This document shows, one piece after another, positions 24,222-33,325 of a DNA stretch of 64,000 bases. The notes under the pieces are model-generated. The model did not search any database, was not told the origin of the DNA, and worked only from the letters and a program-made list of their open reading frames with translations. Position 1 is the stretch's first letter. Every line of letters starts with the position of its first letter. The translations under genes and the position numbers were made by a program. Source of the stretch: Modestobacter italicus (GTDB taxonomy: Bacteria; Actinomycetota; Actinomycetes; Mycobacteriales; Geodermatophilaceae); NCBI RefSeq assembly GCF_019799965.1, contig NZ_JABGCJ010000008.1, positions 1 to 64,000 of the forward strand, written 5' to 3'.

Positions 24222-24734
24222 TCAGGCGGTCTGCGCCTCGCGGCGAGGGAGCACCCAGTCGGGCCGCACGTAGTGGCAGGTGTACCCGAAGGGGATCTTC
24301 TGCAGGTAGTCCTGGTGCTCCTCCTCGGCCTGCCAGAACGCTCCGGCCGGCTCGACCTCGGTGACGACCTTGCCGGGCCAGATGCCCGAGGCGTCGACGT
24401 CGGCGATGGTGTCGAGCGCGACGCGCTGCTGCTCGTCGCTGGTGTAGAAGATCGCCGAGCGGTAGCTGCGACCGATGTCGTTGCCCTGCCGGTCCTTCGT
24501 CGACGGATCGTGGATCTGGAAGAAGAACTCCAGCAGCTCCCGGAACGAGATCACGTCGGGGTCGAAGACGATCTCCACCGCTTCGGCGTGGTCGCCGTGG
24601 TTGCGGTAGGTGGCGTTCGGGGTGTCACCTCCCGAGTAGCCGACGCGGGTGGAGAGCACGCCCGGGCGCTTGCGCAGCAGGTCCTGCGCGCCCCAGAAGC
24701 AGCCGCCGGCGAGGATCGCGGTCTCAGTGGTCAT
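24222..24734 (-). CDS. msrA: Peptide methionine-(S)-sulfoxide reductase
   Basis: 170 residues, full length for MsrA. The catalytic Cys12 is in the invariant GGCFWGAQD motif; [25 protein letters not shown] and the [10 protein letters not shown] segment follow in family order. It reduces methionine-S-sulfoxide in proteins with thioredoxin, repairing oxidative damage in the cytoplasm. The ATG at 24734 has an AGAGAGG site 8-9 bases upstream. No MsrB domain is fused. The recycling Cys is near the C terminus in [10 protein letters not shown]. Confidence 0.95.
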   Translation of the reverse strand: MTTETAILAGGCFWGAQDLLRKRPGVLSTRVGYSGGDTPNATYRNHGDHAEAVEIVFDPDVISFRELLEFFFQIHDPSTKDRQGNDIGRSYRSAIFYTSDEQQRVALDTIADVDASGIWPGKVVTEVEPAGAFWQAEEEHQDYLQKIPFGYTCHYVRPDWVLPRREAQTA

Positions 24735-24920
24735 GGGTGCCTGCCTCTCTGTCGAGTACGCCGGGACAACACCGCGACCGGTGTCGGTGCTTCCCTCCCG
24801 CTCACCGATGCCGGCTCCTGGCCCGGGCGGCGGGTCCGGGGAACGGCAGGACTCTGGGCAGTGCGGTCCACCGGGCGCTGGGAGCGGGGGAGTGGTGGCA
24901 CCCCGCCCCCAGCGCAAGGG

Positions 24921-25352
24921 TCAGCCGTTGTAGGGCGGGAGGACGTCGAGCACCCAGGTCACGCCGAAGCGGTCGGTGACCATCCCGTAGAGCGGGGCGT
25001 AGCCGGCCGGGGCGAGCTCGGCCCGGACCGTGCCGCCGACCACGAGGGCCTGCCAGTACCGGGTGACCTCCTCGGTGTCGGTGCCGCGCACCGAGACGTA
25101 GACAGCGTCGGTGCCGGCGTCGAAGGCCCGCTTCGGGGGGACGTCGAAGGCCATGACGGCGAAGCCGTTGGGGGCCTGGACGCCGCCCCACTTGACCTGC
25201 TCGGCCACCGCGCCGTCGGCGTCGTCCCGCTCGTCCCCGCCCTGGGCGAAGGTGAAGGCCATGACCTCCCCGCCGAAGACGGCGGCGTAGAAGTCCAGCG
25301 CCTCGCGGGCCTGGCCGCGGAAGTTCAGGTGCGTGGTGGTGGTGATGCTCAT
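24921..25352 (-). CDS. VOC-superfamily protein, PhnB/YjdN-like
   Basis: 143 residues forming two beta-alpha-beta-beta-beta modules of the glyoxalase/dioxygenase fold: HLNFRGQAREALDFYAAVFGGEV at the start and a second module ending MVTDRFGVTWVLDVLPPYNG. This is the PhnB-like subgroup, often annotated as 3-demethylubiquinone methyltransferase-like, for which no catalytic role is established. It is divergent from a WYL-type regulator with a 98-bp gap, so that regulator probably controls it. Confidence 0.85.
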   Translation of the reverse strand: MSITTTTHLNFRGQAREALDFYAAVFGGEVMAFTFAQGGDERDDADGAVAEQVKWGGVQAPNGFAVMAFDVPPKRAFDAGTDAVYVSVRGTDTEEVTRYWQALVVGGTVRAELAPAGYAPLYGMVTDRFGVTWVLDVLPPYNG

Positions 25353-25413
25353 GTCGGTCTCCTCGGTCCCGCCACCCTCGTGGTGGCGACGACAGGAGAC
25401 TCGCAGCGGTAGC

Positions 25414-25436
25414 GGACAGGAAACGTCCTCTACTTT
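25414..25436 (+). promoter_or_regulatory. Promoter and small dyad between the VOC and WYL genes
   Basis: TACTTT at 25431-25436 is a good -10 for the WYL gene, 14 bp before its ATG. Just upstream GGAC (25414-25417) and GTCC (25425-25428) form a short inverted repeat in the -35 to -10 interval, a plausible autoregulatory operator. Confidence 0.4.
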
Positions 25437-25450
25437 CGGCATCATGGGGC

Positions 25451-26518
25451 ATGCCCGAGAAGAACGGCACCTCGTCCCGGTTGCTGACCCTGCTGTCGCT
25501 GCTGCAGGCCCGCCGCGACTGGCCGGGCAGCACCCTTGCCGAGCGGCTGGACGTCACCCCACGCACCGTGCGCCGGGACGTCGACCGGCTCCGCGCGCTG
25601 GGGTACCCCGTCCAGGCGTTCAAGGGCCCCGACGGTGGCTACCGCCTGGACGCCGGCTCCGACCTGCCGCCGCTGCTGTTCGACGACGACCAGGCCGTCG
25701 CCCTCGCCGTCGCCCTGCAGCTGGCCACCACCAGCGGCGCGGGGATCGGCGAGGCCGCCGCTCGCGCGCTGACCACGGTCCGCCAGGTGATGCCCGCCCG
25801 GCTGCGGCACCGGGTCGACGCCGTCCAGGTCACCCCCGTCACCCCAGGCGCCGGTCCCGAGGTCGGTCCGGGGGTCCTGGTCGCGTTGACGGCAGCCATC
25901 CGCGCCCGCGAGGTCGTGCGCTTCGACTACGCCGCCGGTGGTCAGGCGGCCTCGGTCCCGGGGACGGGCGAGCCCGGGCCGGCCCTCGGGAGCGACACCT
26001 TCCGCCCGCCCCGGCGAGCAGAGCCGCACCACCTGGTCACCCGGAACGGCCGCTGGTACCTCGTCGGCTTCGACCTGGACCGGGCGGACTGGCGTACCTA
26101 CCGCTGCGACCGGATCACCCCCCGCACCCCGAACGGGCCACGCTTCACCCCCCGCGAGCTGCCCGGCGGTGACCTCGCCACCTTCGTCAACGGCGTCTTC
26201 CGGGGCAGCCCTGCCGGCGCCGACACCTGGCCGTGCACCGGCACCGTCGAGCTCGGTCTGCCGGCCGACCGGGTGGCCCCGTTCGCCCACGACGGCGTCG
26301 TCGAGCCCCTCGGCCCCGACCGCTGCCGGCTCACCCTCGGCGCCTGGTCCTGGGTCGGCATCGCCGCCGCCGTGGCCCGGTACGACACCGACGTCCTCGC
26401 GGTCAGCCCTCCGGCTCTCGCCGACGCCTTCCGCACGCTGTCCGCCCGGTTCGCCTCAGCCGCCTCGGTCGCGGCCGCCCCCGCCGGGGCCGGCCCTGAC
26501 GGCTCCGACCGGCCGTGA
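25451..26518 (+). CDS. DeoR-type HTH regulator with WYL domain
   Basis: 355 residues. The N-terminal helix-turn-helix reads LAERLDVTPRTVRRDVDRLR followed by the wing GYPVQAFKGPDGGYRLDAG; residues 75-320 are the WYL (PafC-like) sensor domain, with HLVTRNGRWYLVGFDLDRADW and RTYRCDRITPRTP as its signature. WYL proteins in actinobacteria sense nucleic acid or small ligands and control stress or catabolic genes. Its position, divergent from the VOC gene, suggests that gene as a target. Confidence 0.88.
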   Translation: MPEKNGTSSRLLTLLSLLQARRDWPGSTLAERLDVTPRTVRRDVDRLRALGYPVQAFKGPDGGYRLDAGSDLPPLLFDDDQAVALAVALQLATTSGAGIGEAAARALTTVRQVMPARLRHRVDAVQVTPVTPGAGPEVGPGVLVALTAAIRAREVVRFDYAAGGQAASVPGTGEPGPALGSDTFRPPRRAEPHHLVTRNGRWYLVGFDLDRADWRTYRCDRITPRTPNGPRFTPRELPGGDLATFVNGVFRGSPAGADTWPCTGTVELGLPADRVAPFAHDGVVEPLGPDRCRLTLGAWSWVGIAAAVARYDTDVLAVSPPALADAFRTLSARFASAASVAAAPAGAGPDGSDRP

Positions 26519-26704
26519 CGGCTCGGGCCCTCGTGCGGTGTCCTCGGCTGCTCGTCGCGCCTTGAGTCCGTCCCCACCCAGCGCTGGGCGAGGGGGGGTC
26601 CCGGCGGCCGATGGGGTGTCGTCGCCCGTCGTCCGGTGTCTGTGGTGAGAGGCTGCCGGGCGGTCACCCCGACGGTGACCGGTGATGACGGGAGCCCGGT
26701 GGCG

Positions 26705-28030
26705 ATGACGTCCTTGTTCGGCACGGGAGACCTCTCCCAGCGTGACCTCCTCATCGGCGCCGACCTGCGGGTCGCCGTCCAGGGTGAGCCGCGCCGGTAC
26801 GTCGACCTCGACGCCGCGGCCACCACGTCGGCCTCGGCGGGCGTCCTCCGTGCCGTGCAGGAGTTCCTGCCGTGGTACTCCAGCGTCCACCGGGGCGCCG
26901 GCGCGAAGTCGCAGTACACGAGTGCCCGCTACGAGCGGGCCCGGGAGGGCCTCCTCCGCTTCGTCGGCGCCGACCCGGCCACGCACGTGGCCCTCTTCCC
27001 GAAGAACACCACCGAGGGCCTCAACCTGATCGCCTTCCGGCTGGGCCTGACCCGGGACGACGTCGTCGTCACCACCGCGGTCGAACACCACGCCAACCTG
27101 CTGCCCTGGCGGCGGCACGCGCAGCTGCGGGTCGTCGACGTCGACCGGTCCGGCACCTTCGACGTCGACGCCGTGGTCGCCGCCCTCGACCAGCGGCCCA
27201 CGCCGCGGGTGCTGGCGGTGTCCGGAGCGTCCAACGTGACCGGCTGGCTGCCCGACCTCGCCGCGATCGCCGCGGCGGCCCGTGACCGGGGCGTGCTCGT
27301 GGTGGTCGACGGGGCGCAATTGGTGCCGCACCGCCCGGTGGACGTGGTCGCGCTCGGCATCGACGTGCTCGTGTGGTCCGGGCACAAGATGTTCGCCCCG
27401 TTCGGCGCGGGCGGCCTGGTCGCCGACCGACGGCTGCTCGCCGACGGCGAGCCCTTCCTCGTCGGGGGCGGTGCGGTGAAGGCGGTCTCGGACACCGACG
27501 TCGTCTGGGCCGACACCCCCGACCGGGACGACGCGGGCACGCCCAACGTCGTCGGCGTCGTGGCCCTCGCCGCTGCCGCCGAGGAGTTGGCCGACGCGGG
27601 GGAGCGGAACCGGCTCCACGAGGACCTGCTCGTCCGCGCGCTGGACGACGAGCTCGCCACCGTTCCCGGGCTGCGCCGCCTGGGGCCCACCTCCGGCGAC
27701 CGCCTCCCGGTGGCCGCCTTCGTCATCGACGGGATGCCGCACCGGGAGGTCGCGGAGCGGCTGGCCCGGGAGCACGGCATCGGGGTCCGCAGCGGGTGCT
27801 TCTGCGCCCACCCGTACCTCAGCCGACTGTTCGGCCTCACCGCCGGCGAGGTGCAGCAGTTCCACGACGACGCCCGGGCCGACCGCACCGACCGGCTGCC
27901 CGGCGCGGTCCGCGTGAGCTGCAGCGCAGCCACCCCGCTGGCCGACGTCGCCACGCTGGGGGAGGCGCTGCGCGCCCTCGGCGCCCACTCCCCGCAGCTG
28001 ACCGCGGCGGACGTCGGTCAGCTGCGCTGA
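26705..28030 (+). CDS. Class V aminotransferase, cysteine desulfurase-like
   Basis: About 441 residues with the fold-type I PLP pattern of the SufS/IscS branch. The PLP lysine is Lys228 in WSGHKMFAPFGAGGL; His in TTAVEHHANLLPW and Asp in VVVDGAQLVPH are cofactor contacts; and RSGCFCAHPYLSRL carries Cys365/Cys367 in the loop where desulfurases have the nucleophile. It could release sulfur or selenium from cysteine, or be a related lyase; there is no SufU or Fe-S gene nearby to settle it. ATG 26705 is taken with GGGAG ten bases upstream; an in-frame GTG at 26636 is possible. Confidence 0.85.
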   Translation: MTSLFGTGDLSQRDLLIGADLRVAVQGEPRRYVDLDAAATTSASAGVLRAVQEFLPWYSSVHRGAGAKSQYTSARYERAREGLLRFVGADPATHVALFPKNTTEGLNLIAFRLGLTRDDVVVTTAVEHHANLLPWRRHAQLRVVDVDRSGTFDVDAVVAALDQRPTPRVLAVSGASNVTGWLPDLAAIAAAARDRGVLVVVDGAQLVPHRPVDVVALGIDVLVWSGHKMFAPFGAGGLVADRRLLADGEPFLVGGGAVKAVSDTDVVWADTPDRDDAGTPNVVGVVALAAAAEELADAGERNRLHEDLLVRALDDELATVPGLRRLGPTSGDRLPVAAFVIDGMPHREVAERLAREHGIGVRSGCFCAHPYLSRLFGLTAGEVQQFHDDARADRTDRLPGAVRVSCSAATPLADVATLGEALRALGAHSPQLTAADVGQLR

Positions 28031-28045
28031 CGTCGGGCCGGGGGC

Positions 28046-28843
28046 TCAGCGCGGGGCCACCCGGAAGACGGGCCAGCCGATCTCGGTGCGCCACTCGGCC
28101 GGGTGGGGGGTGTCGCGCGGACCGACCAGGTAGGTCTCGCGCACCGGGCCGGCCACCGCCAGCGCGTTGGCCACCACCCACCTGCCGAGCTGGCCGTACG
28201 TGACGTCGATGTCGTCGTGCTCTCCGACGTGGACGGTGACGGCGAGCTCGGCCGCCGGCAGGGTGACCGGGTGCACCCGGCCGCTGCGCGGCGGGTTCGC
28301 CGTCGGCCGGTACACGAGCACGTGCCCGTGGCCGTCCTCGAACAGAGCGTTGTCGTACAGCCCGCCCGGGGCGCCGCTGGGCTCGGAGACCACGGCGTCC
28401 AGCTCGGCCATGGCGCCGGCGTACCAGGCGAGGACGTCGTCGTGGTGCACGTCGTCCTCGACGGCGGCCACCGTGACGGCCGGCACCGCACTCAGCTCGA
28501 CGTCCAGCGGCGCCGGCTCCGGGCGGAGCAGCCGGCGCAGCGACACCACCGCGGCGCGGGTGCGGTCCAGCTCGGACTCGAGTCGCTGCAGGTGGTCGGC
28601 GACCAGCGCGGCACGGGTGCCCGGGTCGGGCGAGCGCAGGATGCGCTCGACGTCGGGCAGCGGGACGTCGAGCTGGCGCAGCCGGTGGATGACCTGGGCG
28701 GCCGGGATCTGCTCCGCGTCGTAGTACCGGTAGCCGGTCGCGTGGTCCACCGTCGCCGGCTCCAGCAGTCCGGCGTCGTGGTAGCGACGCAGGGTGCGCA
28801 CGCTGAGGTGGGTCAGCCGGGAGAACTCGCCGATCGACAGCAC
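28046..28843 (-). CDS. MerR-family regulator with GyrI-like effector domain
   Basis: About 265 residues. The N terminus is a MerR winged helix (IGEFSRLTHLSVRTLRRYHD and GYRYYDAEQIPAAQVIHRLR), followed by a dimerisation coiled coil and, from about 115, a GyrI/BmrR-like ligand-binding domain (VPAVTVAAVEDDVHHDD). Such regulators usually activate efflux genes in response to hydrophobic cations or drugs. The start is uncertain: GTG 28843 places the HTH at residue 3, whereas GTG 28858 directly abuts a GGGGAGAGG site. It converges on the aminotransferase gene. Confidence 0.85.
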   Translation of the reverse strand: MLSIGEFSRLTHLSVRTLRRYHDAGLLEPATVDHATGYRYYDAEQIPAAQVIHRLRQLDVPLPDVERILRSPDPGTRAALVADHLQRLESELDRTRAAVVSLRRLLRPEPAPLDVELSAVPAVTVAAVEDDVHHDDVLAWYAGAMAELDAVVSEPSGAPGGLYDNALFEDGHGHVLVYRPTANPPRSGRVHPVTLPAAELAVTVHVGEHDDIDVTYGQLGRWVVANALAVAGPVRETYLVGPRDTPHPAEWRTEIGWPVFRVAPR

Positions 28844-29217
28844 GCGTGCACTCTGCACCCTCTCCCCGGGGGAGGGTCCAGTGCTCGACCCACCGGTTGC
28901 AGGACGGCGCCCGGTCGGTGCTGGACCGCACCGGCAGCGATCCACCCCAGCCGGAGGGCTGGGCGGTGCAGCGGGCGACCCGGGCGAGCGCAGTCCGGTC
29001 GTGGCCGCCCTCGCGGAACAGGGCCTCGGCGGGGCCGGGATCGCCGGGGGGTCCTCGTCGGCGGCGCGCTGGTGGTCCTGCGGGAGCTGCAGTGTGGACG
29101 TGTCGTGGGTGTATGCGAAAACGCAGACGCTGCTGCCACGCCCGGCCGACTGCACTGGTACCCGTCCACCAGTTCCCGTGCCGCAGCGGCTCTGCCGAGC
29201 GGGGGAGGAGTCCTCCC
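28844..29217. other. Divergent intergenic region with a TetR-like remnant
   Basis: 374 bp between the MerR and VanZ-VanY genes. On the minus strand around 28970-29040 a short frame reads EALFREGGHDRTALARVAR, similar to the first helices of a TetR repressor, but no start or continuation is visible, so it is at best a relic. An AT-richer patch (GTATGCGAAAACGC) at about 29110-29124 may carry promoter elements. Confidence 0.3.
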
Positions 29218-30201
29218 ATGCCCACCACCGCCCACCGTGTGACCACGACGCCGCATGTCCGTGGCCCAGGCCTGCTCGTGCCGGCCGCGCTCGTCGTGCT
29301 GCTGGCGATCGGGGTCGTCACGCTCGGCCCGTCCTGGTTCGTCGCCGACGCCCGCCGCGCGGTGACGGCCGGTGTCCAGGCGCTGGCCGCCCCGTGGCCG
29401 GGCGCGGTGCACCGGGCGCAGGTCGAGGCCGTGGCGAACGTCCTGCTCTTCGTGCCGGTGGGTGCCCTGGCGGCGCTCGCCCTCCGGCGGTCCGGTCCGG
29501 TGCTGCCGATGGCCCTCGGGGCCGGGGCGTCGGTGCTCGTCGAGCTGGCGCAGACCGCGCTGCCCGGCCGGGTGCCCGACCTCGTCGACGTGGCCACCAA
29601 CACCACCGGCGCCGTCCTGGGGGTCGTGCTCGCCACCGTGTGCCTGGCCGTCCGGCGCCGGCTCAGGGATCGGCGACCCCGGCGGTGGGTGCTCTCCGCG
29701 CTGGTCGCCGCACCGCTGCTGGTGGTGGGCCTGGCCGGGTGCTCGTCGGGCGGCGGCGTGCTGACCGCCGAGCACGGCCACGTCGAGGAGGGGGAGGAGC
29801 TGTCGGCGTTCGCCGACGTCCCGGCCATCACCCGGCTGGACGACGCGCTGCGCCGAGCGGTCCAGGACGCGGCCCGGGAGGCAGCCGCCGACGGGGTCGA
29901 GCTGCACGTGTCCAGCGGATGGCGCAGCGCCGCCTACCAGCAGTCGTTGTTCGACGCCGCGGTGGAGCGGTACGGCAGCCCGGAGGCGGCGCGGGAGTGG
30001 GTGCTGGGCCCGGAGGAGTCCTCCCACGTGACCGGCGACGCGGTCGACATCGGTCCCACGGACGCGATGAGCTGGCTGACCCAGCACGGCTCGGACCACG
30101 GGCTCTGCCAGACCTACGCCAACGAGATGTGGCACTTCGAGCTCGCCGTCGAGCCCGGTGGCCAGTGCCCCGCGGCGGCGACCGACCCCGCCGCGGGCTG
30201 A
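29218..30201 (+). CDS. VanZ-like membrane domain fused to a VanY-like D,D-carboxypeptidase
   Basis: 327 residues. Residues 15-150 form a four-helix VanZ-like domain (VANVLLFVPVGALAALAL and VPDLVDVATNTTGAVLG). A further helix ends in VGLAGCSSGGG, a perfect-looking lipobox with Cys175, but it is internal. Residues 190-320 are a VanY/M15 zinc peptidase: SSGWRSAAYQQSLF, SSHVTGDAVDIG (metal His and Asp) and NEMWHFEL (catalytic Glu and metal His). It would trim the terminal D-Ala from muropeptides at the outer membrane face. VanZ-like proteins are linked to teicoplanin resistance. GGGGGAGGAG precedes the ATG at a good distance. No vanHAX genes are present here. Confidence 0.88.
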   Translation: MPTTAHRVTTTPHVRGPGLLVPAALVVLLAIGVVTLGPSWFVADARRAVTAGVQALAAPWPGAVHRAQVEAVANVLLFVPVGALAALALRRSGPVLPMALGAGASVLVELAQTALPGRVPDLVDVATNTTGAVLGVVLATVCLAVRRRLRDRRPRRWVLSALVAAPLLVVGLAGCSSGGGVLTAEHGHVEEGEELSAFADVPAITRLDDALRRAVQDAAREAAADGVELHVSSGWRSAAYQQSLFDAAVERYGSPEAAREWVLGPEESSHVTGDAVDIGPTDAMSWLTQHGSDHGLCQTYANEMWHFELAVEPGGQCPAAATDPAAG

Positions 30202-30205
30202 CCCC

Positions 30206-30403
30206 GTGCGCTCTGACAGCGAACCGGCCAGCGTCGTCGCGGCCCGCCAGCTCGCCGCCGAGGCACACGCGCGCCGTCTCGTGTCCGCCCGGCCCGGTCG
30301 CTCCCGTCCTGCAGCGCGCGCCGGGACCGGGTCGGGGGACGACGTCGCGGACCGCGAGGTCCCGGTGACCGGCGGCGCACGGGAGGGACGCCGCGACCGT
30401 TGA
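30206..30403 (+). CDS. Possible small Arg/Ala-rich protein
   Basis: A 65-codon frame starts with a GTG four bases after the VanZ-VanY stop and reads RSDSEPASVVAARQLAAEAH, then RDR at the end. The tight spacing would allow translational coupling, and codon positions are GC3-rich, but it has no ribosome site of its own and no recognised domain. It could equally be chance. Confidence 0.3.
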   Translation: MRSDSEPASVVAARQLAAEAHARRLVSARPGRSRPAARAGTGSGDDVADREVPVTGGAREGRRDR

Positions 30404-30540
30404 CCCGCAGTCCCGGTGGGCCATCCGACGGCCGGGCCGTCGGGGTCGCTGTGGTGGCGGGCGGACGTGCGGCGGGCGCGTGTACCGAAGACCACAGCCA
30501 GTTCACCGGCCGTCACCCGCGGACCCCTGGCGCCGCTGCC

Positions 30541-30552
30541 TAGCCTGGCGGC
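30541..30552 (+). promoter_or_regulatory. Leaderless promoter of the ThrE gene
   Basis: TAGCCT (30541-30546) lies six bases before the GTG at 30553 and no ribosome site separates them, so transcription and translation should begin at the same base. Confidence 0.5.
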
Positions 30553-31956
30553 GTGTACCCCACGCCCCCGGACCGGAGACAGCGGCTCGCCGGCCTGCCG
30601 GACAAGGCGCGGAGGGCGGTCGCCGGCTCCGGGCCCCCGACGGAGCCCTTCACGCTGCGGACCCAGCCCAGCGCGGTCGACGCCGCCACCGCGCACGTGG
30701 CGATCAAGCTGGCGCTGCGGATCGGTGAGTCGATGATGGCCGTCGGGGCCTCCGCCGCCGACGTGACCGCCGCGGTGCTGCGGGTGGCGGCGGCCTTCGG
30801 GCTGAACGACTGCCAGGTCGACGTCACGTTCACGTCGCTCACGATCAGCTACGACCCCGACGACGCGACACCGCTGGTGCTGATGCGCATCGTGCGCCCG
30901 CGGGGATCGGACTACACCCGACTGCGCGGGATCACCGACGTCGCAGCTGCGATCAAGACCGAGGGCCTGACCGTCGGTGACGCGCACCGCCGGCTGGACG
31001 ACGTGCTGTCCGCCCCGCACCCCTACCGGCGGCAGATCCACGCCCTCGGCTGGTCGGGCATGGCCGGCTGCGTCGCCTTCCTGCTCGGCGGCGGCTGGCT
31101 GGTGGCCCTGGTCGCCCTGGTCACCACGGCGACCATCGAGCAGATGATCCGGGTGCTCGGCCGCCGCGGCCTCCCGACCTTCTTCCAGCAGGCTGCCGGC
31201 GCAGCGGTGGCCACGGGTGCTGCCGTCCTCCTCGTGGTCGCGGAGGTCGAGGTCCGCGCCTCCCTGGTGGTGGCCGCCGGGATCGTGGTGCTCCTGGCGG
31301 GCCTGTCACTGGTGAGCGCCGCCGAGGACGCGATCAGCGGCTTCCCGGTCACCGCCGCGGCGCGGGCGTTCGAGGTGCTGACCCTGACCACCGGCATCGT
31401 CGTCGGCATCGCCGCCGTGCTGGACCTGGCGCAGCGGGCGCAGGTCCCGCTGCGGGTGGTCGACCCGTCGACGTCCAGCGTCCCGTACGCCGTGGCGCTG
31501 GCCTCGGCCGCCGGCATGGCCGGGTTCTGGGCCCTGGCCTCGCACGCCCGCCCGCACGCGATCGGCGTCGCGACGGTCGCCGGCGCGCTGGCGTGGACGA
31601 CGTCGTCGGTGACCGGCTCGTTCGGCGCGGGTGCCGCGGTGTCGAGCGCGGCGGCGGCCGTGGTCGTCGGCTTCCTGGGGGAGGCCCTGCCCGATCGGCT
31701 GCGGGTCCCCCCGCTGCTGGTCGCGGTGTGCGGGATCGTCCCGCTGCTGCCCGGGCTCACCATCTACCGGGGTCTGTTCGCGATCGTCGTGGAGACCGAC
31801 GTGTTCAGCGGGCTGAACGCGCTGGTGGAGGCCGCGGCCATCGGGCTCGCCCTGGCCGCCGGTGTCGTGCTCGGCCGGTACTTCGGCCGGCCGCTGGGCG
31901 GCGGGCGCGACCGGTTCGACCGGCGGGTGCGACGCCGGGCGACCAGCACCGGCTGA
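30553..31956 (+). CDS. thrE: Threonine/serine exporter family protein
   Basis: 467 residues. The first 160 are a soluble DUF1212 domain (ALRIGESMMAVGASAADVTAAVLRVA, CQVDVTFTSLTISY, RGITDVAAAIKTEGLTVGDA), followed by about ten membrane helices including a C-terminal DUF3815-like half (GIVPLLPGLTIYRGLF). This matches the corynebacterial ThrE exporter, which pumps threonine and serine out of the cell with the proton gradient. It is monocistronic and appears leaderless. Confidence 0.9.
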   Translation: MYPTPPDRRQRLAGLPDKARRAVAGSGPPTEPFTLRTQPSAVDAATAHVAIKLALRIGESMMAVGASAADVTAAVLRVAAAFGLNDCQVDVTFTSLTISYDPDDATPLVLMRIVRPRGSDYTRLRGITDVAAAIKTEGLTVGDAHRRLDDVLSAPHPYRRQIHALGWSGMAGCVAFLLGGGWLVALVALVTTATIEQMIRVLGRRGLPTFFQQAAGAAVATGAAVLLVVAEVEVRASLVVAAGIVVLLAGLSLVSAAEDAISGFPVTAAARAFEVLTLTTGIVVGIAAVLDLAQRAQVPLRVVDPSTSSVPYAVALASAAGMAGFWALASHARPHAIGVATVAGALAWTTSSVTGSFGAGAAVSSAAAAVVVGFLGEALPDRLRVPPLLVAVCGIVPLLPGLTIYRGLFAIVVETDVFSGLNALVEAAAIGLALAAGVVLGRYFGRPLGGGRDRFDRRVRRRATSTG

Positions 31957-32223
31957 GGTCGGTGGCGGGCCCGGGCCCGTCGACCGCGCCCTCCTGCTGG
32001 TGGGGGTCCACCGGACGGCCCGCCGGCCGCGTGACCGGTGTGCGCCGAGGGCGTCCTGCGGCCGGCCGGGCCGCCACCGTTGCGCCCGGGCGCCGACTTC
32101 ATTGCGATGCCGTGTCGGTCGCGCCGGCGGTGTCGTGTCGCCTGGCGGCCGGCGTCCCCGGCGGACCACTCTGCGGTCACCGACGCAGCAGTGCAGCTGC
32201 CGTCCCACCGTGGAGGTGTTCTC

Positions 32224-32403
32224 GTGTCCGAGCTCCTGGACCACTCGGTTCCCCTGCAGGCCAGCGCGCTGGCCCGGATGTCCTGCTGTGTCGCCTGCGG
32301 CGGGCAGTCGGTCGGCGACCTCCCCGGCGAGTTCGACCCCCGGGAGTGGGTGGCGGGCCTGGTCTGCCTGGGGTGCGGCCACCACTGGTCGGTCAGCTGC
32401 TGA
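32224..32403 (+). CDS. Small zinc-ribbon protein
   Basis: 59 residues. Two CxxC knuckles can be read, CVACGG near residue 22 and CLGCGHHW near 50, the spacing of a rubredoxin-like zinc ribbon that would bind one metal ion. GGAGG lies nine bases before the GTG. Alone between ThrE and the SDR operon, it has no neighbour that suggests a partner. Confidence 0.6.
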   Translation: MSELLDHSVPLQASALARMSCCVACGGQSVGDLPGEFDPREWVAGLVCLGCGHHWSVSC

Positions 32404-32482
32404 TCAGCGCCTGCCCCCGACGCACCGCCGGGCGGCACCCGGCACGGCCCCATGGGCGGTGCCCGGTGTCACTGGGCAGGCG

Positions 32483-33325
32483 TCACGAGGGAGATGCCCG
32501 CCGCTGCAACCGGGCGGCGATCCGCGGGTAGGTGGCCGGGAACAGCCGCACCAGCAGGTCGACGGCCTTCGCGTCGTTGCCCACCAGGATGCGCGGCTTC
32601 CCGGCCTCTACGCCGTCGACGACGATCCGGGCCGCCTGCTCGGCCGGCATCCGGAGCAGCTTCTCGTTGTAGACCCGCATCCGCGCCTCGTCCTCGGGCG
32701 TCACCTGCCCGTCTGCCCGGGAGTGCTCGAACGCAGCGGTGGCGATGTTGGTCCGCACCCCGCCGGGGTGCACGACGCTCACCTGCACCGGGTGCCCGGC
32801 CAGCAGCATCTCCGCGCGCAGCGCCTCGGTGAACCCGCGGACGGCGAACTTGCTCGCGCTGTAGGCGTTGATCGACGCCTGGGCCATGATCCCGTTCAGG
32901 CTGGACACGTTGACCACGTGGCCGTCGCCGGAGGCGATCAGGTGCGGCAGGAACGCCTTCGTCCCGTGCAGCACGCCGAACAGGTTGACGCCCAGGATCC
33001 GGTCGTAGTCGGCCCAGTCGCTGTCCAGCACCGGGCCGCCGCCGGCGACCCCGGCGTTGTTGTAGACCTGGTGGACGACGCCGAAGTGCCCGGCCACCGC
33101 GGCCGCGTGGTCGACCACCGCGTCGCGGTCGGTGACGTCGAGGCGGGTGCTGTGCACCTGTGCGCCGAGGGCCTCCGCCCGGGCGGTGGTCGCGGCCAGC
33201 CCGGCCTCGTCGACGTCGGAGACGGCCAGCCGCGCGCCGCGCCGGGCCAGCTCGAACGCCAGCTGCCGGCCGATGCCCGACCCGGCGCCGGTGACGACGG
33301 CGACCTTGCCCTGCACGCTGCTCAT
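32483..33325 (-). CDS. Short-chain dehydrogenase/reductase
   Basis: 280 residues, classical SDR: cofactor motif TGAGSGIG at about 12-19, NNAGVAG, the active-site Ser in NVSSLNG, and Tyr and Lys in YSASK near 158. Asp in VSDVDE suggests NAD rather than NADP. It is the last gene of a three-gene operon behind a Baeyer-Villiger monooxygenase and a hydrolase, and its ATG overlaps the hydrolase stop by 4 bp. In that setting it probably oxidises an alcohol to the ketone that the monooxygenase takes, or handles the alcohol released by ester cleavage. Confidence 0.92.
   Translation of the reverse strand: MSSVQGKVAVVTGAGSGIGRQLAFELARRGARLAVSDVDEAGLAATTARAEALGAQVHSTRLDVTDRDAVVDHAAAVAGHFGVVHQVYNNAGVAGGGPVLDSDWADYDRILGVNLFGVLHGTKAFLPHLIASGDGHVVNVSSLNGIMAQASINAYSASKFAVRGFTEALRAEMLLAGHPVQVSVVHPGGVRTNIATAAFEHSRADGQVTPEDEARMRVYNEKLLRMPAEQAARIVVDGVEAGKPRILVGNDAKAVDLLVRLFPATYPRIAARLQRRASPS

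Noticed and set aside
28960-29045. TetR-like helix-turn-helix fragment on the minus strand
   Set aside because: Only about 25 residues resemble the family; no start, second half or stop that would make a gene.
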